Positions 1-4,174 of a stretch of 5,208 nt of DNA are shown here, piece by piece. The first letter of the stretch is position 1. Every line of letters starts with the position of its first letter. The stretch comes from Opitutia bacterium UBA7397 (GTDB lineage Bacteria; Verrucomicrobiota; Verrucomicrobiia; Opitutales; UBA953). The notes below the pieces were generated by a model. That model saw only the letters and a program-made list of their open reading frames with translations. It searched no databases and was not told the origin of the DNA. The translations under genes and the position numbers were made by a program. Location: the NCBI GenBank assembly GCA_002470605.1, contig DKND01000108.1, positions 6,895 through 12,102 on the forward strand, read 5' to 3'.

Positions 1-939
1 ACCGCCCGGTTTCCTGTCGGCAATCTTACCGTCGTCTGCGGCGTTTCGGGCTCAGGCAAAAGCACGCTCGCCATCGATATCCTCTCGGCTACTGCTGCGC
101 GCAAGATCAACGGCGCCAAGGTCGTCCCGGGTAAGAACGCCGGCATCGAGGGACTCGAAAAAATGGTCGCATTTACGGCGGTCGACCAAGAACCCATCGG
201 CCGGACACCACGCTCGAACCCCGCCACGTTCACGGGAATCATGGACTTGATGCGCGAGCTTTGGTCCACCCTGCCCTTGGCCAAGGTCCGAGGTTACGGA
301 CCGGGACGATTCAGCTTCAATGTCCGCGGCGGCCGCTGCGAAACCTGCGCCGGCGAAGGCTCCGTCGCGCTGGACATGCAATTTCTCGGTGAGACTTTCG
401 TGGACTGTCCCAGCTGCGCCGGCCGGCGCTTCAATCGCGAGACGCTCGAAGTTCGCTTCAAAGGATTAAGCATCTCGGATGCGTTACAACTCACCGTCAA
501 GGAAGCCGGGGAAATATTCCGCGCCCAACCTAGGCTCGCAGAAAAACTGCGCACCTTGGAAGAGGTCGGCCTGGGATATATCAAACTCGGCCAGGCAGCT
601 AATACGCTCTCGGGAGGCGAGGCCCAAAGACTGAAACTCGCCTCGGAATTATCGCGGCGCGATCATGCAGGCAGGCTCTACGTCCTTGACGAACCCACCA
701 CCGGATTGGCTTGGGATGACATTGCCAAATTATTGGCGTTACTCGGTCGCCTCCGAGACGCCGGGGCGACCCTTATCGTCATCGAACATCATGCGGACGT
801 CATTTTGGCGGCAGACTGGGTGATGGAACTAGGCCCAGTCGGCGGCGAAAAAGGCGGGAGTCTTACCTTTGAAGGAGCTCCCGAAGATCTCTTACGGCAA
901 AAGGAATCGCCTACCGGACGTGCGCTAAGGAACGCGTAA
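1..939 (+). CDS. uvrA: Excinuclease ABC subunit A, C-terminal part (5' end outside window)
   Basis: UvrA is the damage-recognition ATPase of nucleotide excision repair; it dimerises, loads UvrB on damaged DNA and acts in the cytoplasm on the chromosome. The reading frame is open from base 1, so only the last 312 residues, the second ABC module, are seen. In order: Walker A GVSGSGKST (residues 14-22 of the fragment), the UvrA-specific block PIGRTPRSNPATFTG (about 65-79), a zinc module with paired CxxC (Cys113/116 and Cys136/139), the ABC signature LSGGEAQR (203-210), Walker B LYVLDEP (226-232) and the H-loop VIEHH (260-264). It ends in the usual LGPVGGEKGG tail and a TAA at 937-939. The residue after the Walker B TTGL is Ala where most UvrA proteins have His. 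Chlamydial UvrA is a tandem double-length protein; whether this one is single or double length cannot be seen here. The family assignment is secure. Confidence 0.96.
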   Translation, partial: TARFPVGNLTVVCGVSGSGKSTLAIDILSATAARKINGAKVVPGKNAGIEGLEKMVAFTAVDQEPIGRTPRSNPATFTGIMDLMRELWSTLPLAKVRGYGPGRFSFNVRGGRCETCAGEGSVALDMQFLGETFVDCPSCAGRRFNRETLEVRFKGLSISDALQLTVKEAGEIFRAQPRLAEKLRTLEEVGLGYIKLGQAANTLSGGEAQRLKLASELSRRDHAGRLYVLDEPTTGLAWDDIAKLLALLGRLRDAGATLIVIEHHADVILAADWVMELGPVGGEKGGSLTFEGAPEDLLRQKESPTGRALRNA

Positions 940-945
940 ATGGCT

Positions 946-1416
946 TCAGAGATGCGGAGCGATGAGCGCTGCGCAGTGATCTAGATCCGAAATTTCTTCG
1001 GCCAAAAAATCATAAGGCTGCATCTTACCGATACCGAGTACACCGATGACCTTGCCATCGACTCCTAAGACCGGAACCGCCAGAGCGCCTTGGACATTCG
1101 TCTTGCGCGCGTCGGGCTTGGCGACACCGCCGAGATCTTCCTGTAAATTGCAGAGCTGAACGGCTTTCTTACGAGAAGCGGCGCAACCGGCGATACCCTT
1201 GCCGAAGGGGATATTATCAATTTTAGGCAAAAGCATCGCCTGGACCTGAGGTGGAATACCCTGGTGCGCGATGAGCATGAGCAAACCCGTGGACGGATCC
1301 GTCCGATGCAGCGTACCCGTTACGCAGTCGAACGATTTCAAGATATGCGCAAGGGCCTCATGCCATTCAATTGAACCGACGAGATGAGCGGCTAAGCCGG
1401 CAGTACGATTTGACAT
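946..1416 (-). CDS. Stand-alone GAF-domain protein
   Basis: This 156-residue protein is essentially one GAF domain. GAF domains bind small ligands such as cyclic nucleotides, tetrapyrroles or amino acid derivatives, or serve as redox sensors. Visible GAF hallmarks are the segment PFGKGIAGCAASRKKAV (about 70-86) and the core strands GALAVPVLGVDGKVIGVLGIG (110-130, split by a turn at 119-121), followed by a C-terminal helix. Cysteines lie at 31, 78, 89 and 148. Their spacing does not obviously match the catalytic cysteines of free methionine-R-sulfoxide reductase, another single-GAF protein, so I do not assign that activity. There is no signal peptide, membrane segment or output domain. I chose ATG 1416 because it starts 5 bp after the cca stop; an in-frame upstream ATG at 1458 would overlap cca by 37 bp. 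It is probably the last gene of the minus-strand cluster. Ligand and role are unknown. Confidence 0.85.
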   Translation of the reverse strand: MSNRTAGLAAHLVGSIEWHEALAHILKSFDCVTGTLHRTDPSTGLLMLIAHQGIPPQVQAMLLPKIDNIPFGKGIAGCAASRKKAVQLCNLQEDLGGVAKPDARKTNVQGALAVPVLGVDGKVIGVLGIGKMQPYDFLAEEISDLDHCAALIAPHL

Positions 1417-1421
1417 AATAA

Positions 1422-2810
1422 TTAGACAGCCCGGCGATCCATGCGTTCCTTGAGCCAAGTGATCCCGGCGGCCTCATCGGCAAAAGCGCCATCCAGTTGA
1501 GCCTCAAAAGCCTCTTCAAGAACTTCGGAGAACCAACCCGCCGGCTTATGGCCCAAAGCAATAAGGTGACGACCCAAGACGATACGCTTGGGGGCTGAAT
1601 CCTCGAGATGAAGGGCCGCCGCACGTTCGGTAAGCCAAATTCCCTGTGGTGAAGGCTCGGCAGTAGATTTCGAGCCCCTTCCCTTTCGGTCGGCCTCATC
1701 GAGGCGCACCAATCGATCGATGCGCACGACCTTATTAGCCAATCGGCGAACCGCCGCATCGCCCGCCTTCGCCCGGAACAACTCCCAAGGCTGGGCATGC
1801 CAGCGAACCAGCGGCAGAATCGATTCAATCAGTTTCACTTCACGGGTAATCTGCGCGAGGAAACCAGGCGCGAGATTAAAACTCTCTTCTTCATGACCGT
1901 AAGCATGCCAGCGATTGTCATGAGGTTCTTTCTTCGTGGTCGTAGCTTTACCGATATCATGCAGGAGTAAGGCGAGCCCGACGATCAGATCTTCGTCCCG
2001 ATCGCCTTTACGCTCTTTGGCGAAAGCATCAAGACAGAGAGCCGTGTGCGTCCACACACAGCCTTCGGGATGCCATTCGGGATCCTGAGGCACATCGATC
2101 ATCGCATGCAGCTCTGGATAAAATTTCGACCAGCCGCAGTCTCGTAAGAAATTCAAACCCGCCGAGGGTTTCACGCCGCGCAAGATTAGCTTAGACCACT
2201 CCTCCATCAGCCGCTCGGGGGGCAAGTCAGCCTGCGATAACGTGCGGCAAAGCGCGATAGTTTCGGGGGCGACCGTGAATTCAAAGCGGGCGGCGAACTG
2301 CATCGCACGAAGAACGCGCAAGGGATCTTCGGAAAACTTGGGTGAGACATGCCGAAGCACCCGATCGTCCAGATCCTTCTGTCCCTGCCAAGGGTCGACG
2401 ATCTCACCCGAAATCGGATCCCACAAGATCGCATTCAGCGTGAAGTCGCGGCGTTCGGCGGCGTCTTTCGGCGTCATCGTCGGGTCGGCCTGGACATCGA
2501 AATCCGCATGTTTCACGCCCGTACGATTCTCGCGGCGAGGCACCGAGACATCGACCGGGAAGTCCTTGAGCTTAGTCACTCCGAAAGCCGCACCTACGGT
2601 AATAATTCCAAATTCCTTACGGAGGGCCGCTTCGATCTGACGTGAGCCCAGACCGTATACTTCGATATCGATATCAACCACGGGCGCCCGCAAAAGCGCA
2701 TCGCGTACGCAGCCACCGACCATGTACGGCTTACCTCCGGCGGCCAAAAGCAATTCCACGACCCTCCGGACAGGCGCTAAATCGCCTACCAACGGAATCA
2801 GATTAGGCAT
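1422..2810 (-). CDS. cca: CCA-adding tRNA nucleotidyltransferase with HD domain
   Basis: The protein adds or repairs the 3' CCA end of tRNAs from CTP and ATP without a nucleic acid template. It is a class II nucleotidyltransferase of 462 residues. The N-terminal catalytic part shows GGCVRD (32-37), the metal-binding DxD of VDIDIEVYG (Asp46, Asp48), RRDFTLNA (120-127) and EDPLRVLRA (161-169). A metal-dependent HD domain follows, with WHPE (246-249), WTHT (His255), LLLHDIGK (His284-Asp285), WHAYGH (His302, His306) and a later DEADRKGRG. The HD segment and RHVSPxFxEDPLRVLR resemble E. coli Cca more than PcnB poly(A) polymerase, so CCA addition is favoured; an A-adding or poly(A) role cannot be excluded from motifs alone. 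ATG 2810 is preferred; an in-frame GTG at 2822 would add four residues, and neither has a ribosome binding site. The neighbouring tRNA-Val gene lacks an encoded CCA, consistent with an essential role. Confidence 0.93.
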   Translation of the reverse strand: MPNLIPLVGDLAPVRRVVELLLAAGGKPYMVGGCVRDALLRAPVVDIDIEVYGLGSRQIEAALRKEFGIITVGAAFGVTKLKDFPVDVSVPRRENRTGVKHADFDVQADPTMTPKDAAERRDFTLNAILWDPISGEIVDPWQGQKDLDDRVLRHVSPKFSEDPLRVLRAMQFAARFEFTVAPETIALCRTLSQADLPPERLMEEWSKLILRGVKPSAGLNFLRDCGWSKFYPELHAMIDVPQDPEWHPEGCVWTHTALCLDAFAKERKGDRDEDLIVGLALLLHDIGKATTTKKEPHDNRWHAYGHEEESFNLAPGFLAQITREVKLIESILPLVRWHAQPWELFRAKAGDAAVRRLANKVVRIDRLVRLDEADRKGRGSKSTAEPSPQGIWLTERAAALHLEDSAPKRIVLGRHLIALGHKPAGWFSEVLEEAFEAQLDGAFADEAAGITWLKERMDRRAV

Positions 2811-2840
2811 CAACAGCGGCACGGTTCAGCGATAGCCCAA

Positions 2841-2858
2841 CTCGCGGGGGCTGGCGAG
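2841..2858. repeat. Short inverted repeat between the SUI1-like gene and cca
   Basis: CTCGC (2841-2845) and GCGAG (2854-2858) can form a 5-bp GC-rich stem with an 8-base loop. It lies in the only sizeable gap (2811-2875) of the minus-strand cluster. No T-run follows on the minus strand, so it is not a convincing intrinsic terminator for the SUI1-like gene; it could be an mRNA processing or stability element, or chance. Confidence 0.25.
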
Positions 2859-2875
2859 AGGGTTTTGACGAAGGC

Positions 2876-3211
2876 CTAAAGGTTGGTCGTGTAACCTTCT
2901 TTTAGCAGCCAAGCCTTGGCCGTCTCGCGTCGATCCCCTTGCAGGACGATTTCGCGATTTTCCAAAGTGCCACCCGTACCCATGGCTTTTTTCAATTGTT
3001 TGAGGAGCGCTTCGCGCATGCGCATGTCTTGCGACTCCAACCAGAGCCCCTTAAAAATCGTGACCTCTTTGCCACCCCGACCGGCACGTTCGTACTGCAG
3101 AATGATTTTGCCCAGCTTAGGTTTGACCTTGGCTACAGGAACAACCGGCTTAATCGGCGGGCCAGGAGGTAGGTCGGCTCCATCGAGCTTATCGAAAGGG
3201 TTACCGCTCAT
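2876..3211 (-). CDS. SUI1/eIF1-like translation initiation factor family protein (YciH type)
   Basis: This 111-residue protein belongs to the SUI1 family (eukaryotic eIF1, bacterial YciH), which acts on the small ribosomal subunit and influences start-site selection; the bacterial members' physiological role is less settled. The first ~33 residues are a proline/lysine/valine-rich, probably flexible tail (LPPGPPIKPVVPVAKVKPK). The SUI1 fold follows: the basic loop GRGGKEVTIFKG (about 44-55), a helix ending LLKQLKKAMGTGGT (69-82) and the closing strand IVLQGDRR (88-95) with a final helix. The GxGG and QGDxR patterns are typical of YciH. The ATG at 3211 overlaps the TGA of the upstream small gene (ATGA), suggesting translational coupling. 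It sits in a cluster with cca, which fits a translation theme. There is no Shine-Dalgarno sequence, which makes an initiation-fidelity factor of particular interest. Family assignment is confident; function is by analogy. Confidence 0.92.
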   Translation of the reverse strand: MSGNPFDKLDGADLPPGPPIKPVVPVAKVKPKLGKIILQYERAGRGGKEVTIFKGLWLESQDMRMREALLKQLKKAMGTGGTLENREIVLQGDRRETAKAWLLKEGYTTNL

Positions 3212-3501
3212 GCGCCGCGACCACAGGTCCCTTCGCCTGGCTTGCCACCCTGCAGATAAACCAAGGCTTTTTCGTAAGACCGACGGCGTAAATAGTGATC
3301 CAAGTCGCCTGGAAGGCCTGAATTTACCGCTGCCACCTCGCCGTCCAGCACGCGGATACAGTCCAAAACACCCTCTTTAGGCAGGCCGGGGCGGGTTAAC
3401 CCCTCAAGGGCCGTAATGATACGCTGGATGCGGGCTGGGTCCATTAGGCTGTAGATTGCAGAAGTAATGCAGGCGGGGCAAGCCCGAGGGGCGGTTTTCA
3501 T
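3208..3501 (-). CDS. Small uncharacterised protein upstream of the SUI1-like gene
   Basis: I do not recognise this protein of 97 residues. It is probably a real gene: its TGA overlaps the ATG of the SUI1-like gene by 4 bp, and it fills the space up to the divergent promoter region. It appears soluble, with no signal peptide or membrane segment. The middle is helical in character (DPARIQRIITALEGL, then VLDCIRVLDGEVAAV), followed by a basic YLRRRSYEKALVYLQGG stretch and a Gly/Cys tail (GTCGRGA). The N-terminus carries CPAC. The start is uncertain. ATG 3501 is reported; ATG 3444 would give a 78-residue protein beginning MDPARIQRI, losing the CPAC motif and leaving more room for a promoter, and a TTG at 3510 is also in frame. 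None has a Shine-Dalgarno sequence. As probably the first gene of the cluster it may have a translation-related role, but that is only association. Confidence 0.62.
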   Translation of the reverse strand: MKTAPRACPACITSAIYSLMDPARIQRIITALEGLTRPGLPKEGVLDCIRVLDGEVAAVNSGLPGDLDHYLRRRSYEKALVYLQGGKPGEGTCGRGA

Positions 3502-3503
3502 TG

Positions 3504-3533
3504 TGGACAAAAGGCCGGGGACTTCCCTATACC
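3504..3533 (+). promoter_or_regulatory. Putative sigma70-type promoter for tRNA-Val-ilvN-ilvC
   Basis: TGGACA (3504-3509, five of six matches to TTGACA) is followed after an 18-base spacer by TATACC (3528-3533, four of six matches to TATAAT, including its first four bases). This would place the transcription start near 3540, a few bases before the tRNA 5' end at 3546, as is usual for tRNA genes. The -35 box lies just upstream of, and divergent from, the possible ATG 3501 of the minus-strand gene. It is a sequence match only. No other promoter-like pair stands out before ilvN. Confidence 0.5.
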
Positions 3534-3545
3534 CAACCCTCCATT

Positions 3546-3619
3546 GGATGGATAGCTCAGTTGGTTAGAGCGCCTGCTTTACACGCAGGATGTCGTGGGT
3601 TCGAGTCCCTCTCCGTCCA
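3546..3619 (+). tRNA. tRNA-Val (anticodon UAC)
   Basis: The 74 bases fold as a full cloverleaf. The acceptor stem is GGATGGA (3546-3552) with TCCGTCC (3612-3618), including one U-G pair. The D stem is GCTC/GAGC (3555-3558 and 3568-3571) with loop AGTTGGTTA. The anticodon stem is CCTGC/GCAGG (3573-3577 and 3585-3589) with loop TTTACAC, giving anticodon TAC at 3580-3582, which reads GUA and probably other valine codons. The variable loop is ATGTC, and the T arm is GTGGG-TTCGAGT-CCCTC (3595-3611) with a U-U mismatch at 50-64. The discriminator A73 (3619) is followed by CCC, so the CCA end is not encoded and must be added enzymatically. It starts close to the putative promoter and ends 20 bp before ilvN, so co-transcription is likely. 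Confidence 0.97.
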
Positions 3620-3622
3620 CCC

Positions 3623-3627
3623 TTTTT
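3623..3627 (+). other. T5 tract between tRNA-Val and ilvN
   Basis: Five T residues follow the tRNA 3' end by three bases, inside the 20-base tRNA-ilvN spacer. This U-run could cause partial termination after the tRNA, or act as a U-rich leader aiding ilvN translation in place of a Shine-Dalgarno sequence. No dedicated hairpin precedes it other than the tRNA arms, so I do not call it a terminator. Confidence 0.35.
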
Positions 3628-3639
3628 AGCCCCAACACC

Positions 3640-4149
3640 ATGACGCCCATCAAGAAGAAGCACACCCTCTCGGCCCTCGTCGAAAACAAATTTGGCGTCT
3701 TGGCTCGTGTCGCTGGCATGCTCTCCGGCCGTGGCTTCAATATCGAGACCCTGAACGTCGGCCCCACCCACGACCCGGCCTACTCCCGGATCACCGCGAC
3801 CGTGAGTGCCGACGACGCCGCCTTGGACCGTTGCGTCAAAGCCTTGGACAAGCTCATCAACGTCATCACCGTGGTGGATTTTTCCCGTGAAGAGGTCGAC
3901 CACGTCGCCCGCGAACTCATCCTTTGCAAAGTGAAGTGCGACAAGAAGACCCGGACCGAGATCCTCGAAATCGCCGGACTTTTCCGTGCCAAGGTCGTCG
4001 ATGTCGCCCACGATTCGCTCCTAATCGAATTCACCGGCAACGTGACCAAGATCACCGCATTCCTTGATCTGATCGAGCCTTTCGGCATCATCGAAACCGC
4101 CCGGACCGGCGCCGTCGCCTTGACGCGCGGTAAGAAGAAAATCAGCTAA
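3640..4149 (+). CDS. ilvN: Acetolactate synthase regulatory (small) subunit
   Basis: This 169-residue protein is the regulatory subunit of acetohydroxyacid synthase (also called IlvH). It activates the catalytic subunit IlvB/IlvI and confers valine feedback inhibition in the first common step of branched-chain amino acid synthesis. The N-terminal ACT domain (about 8-80) shows HTLSALVENKFGVLARVAG, then RGFNIETLNVGPTHDP. Asn16, Gly19 and Asn34 align by eye with E. coli IlvH Asn11, Gly14 and Asn29 of the valine site, so valine sensitivity is expected. The C-terminal domain follows, with REL-ILCKVK, EIAGLFRAKVVDV and ending ETARTGAVALTRG. ATG 3640 is preferred: the frame extends upstream to a GTG at 3595, but that lies inside the tRNA and would add a non-homologous tail. 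There is no Shine-Dalgarno sequence; the leader is pyrimidine-rich. The catalytic-subunit gene is not adjacent, since the tRNA occupies the upstream position. Confidence 0.96.
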   Translation: MTPIKKKHTLSALVENKFGVLARVAGMLSGRGFNIETLNVGPTHDPAYSRITATVSADDAALDRCVKALDKLINVITVVDFSREEVDHVARELILCKVKCDKKTRTEILEIAGLFRAKVVDVAHDSLLIEFTGNVTKITAFLDLIEPFGIIETARTGAVALTRGKKKIS

Positions 4150-4174
4150 TCACCCATCTTTTCCATCACATACC

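Noticed and set aside
1367..1828. Minus-strand frame of 153 codons spanning the cca 3' end and GAF start
   Set aside because: It is an alternative frame of the cca HD region, and the two conserved proteins explain the same bases.
2242..2645. Plus-strand open frames of 132 and 98 codons inside cca
   Set aside because: They lie antisense to the conserved catalytic domain of cca and their products show no recognisable features.
2916..3380. Plus-strand open frames across the SUI1-like gene and small gene
   Set aside because: They are antisense to the SUI1 fold and to the tightly overlapping ATGA junction, and their products are Arg/Pro/Ser-rich without motifs.
3445..3480. Minus-strand promoter TTGCCC-17-CAATCT upstream of ATG 3444
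   Set aside because: The spacing is right but the -10 matches only two of six consensus bases, too weak to list.
3595..3639. N-terminal extension of ilvN from a GTG inside the tRNA
   Set aside because: The extension lies in the T arm of the tRNA and encodes a Ser/Pro-rich tail with no resemblance to IlvN/IlvH, whereas ATG 3640 gives the normal family N-terminus and length.
3502..3639. T-box riboswitch or attenuator leader peptide before ilvN
   Set aside because: There is no specifier-loop/antiterminator arrangement and no short frame rich in Val, Leu or Ile codons; the space is taken up by the tRNA itself.
3565..4091. Minus-strand open frames across the tRNA and ilvN
   Set aside because: They overlap two well-supported genes and their products are low-complexity mirror-like translations without family features.
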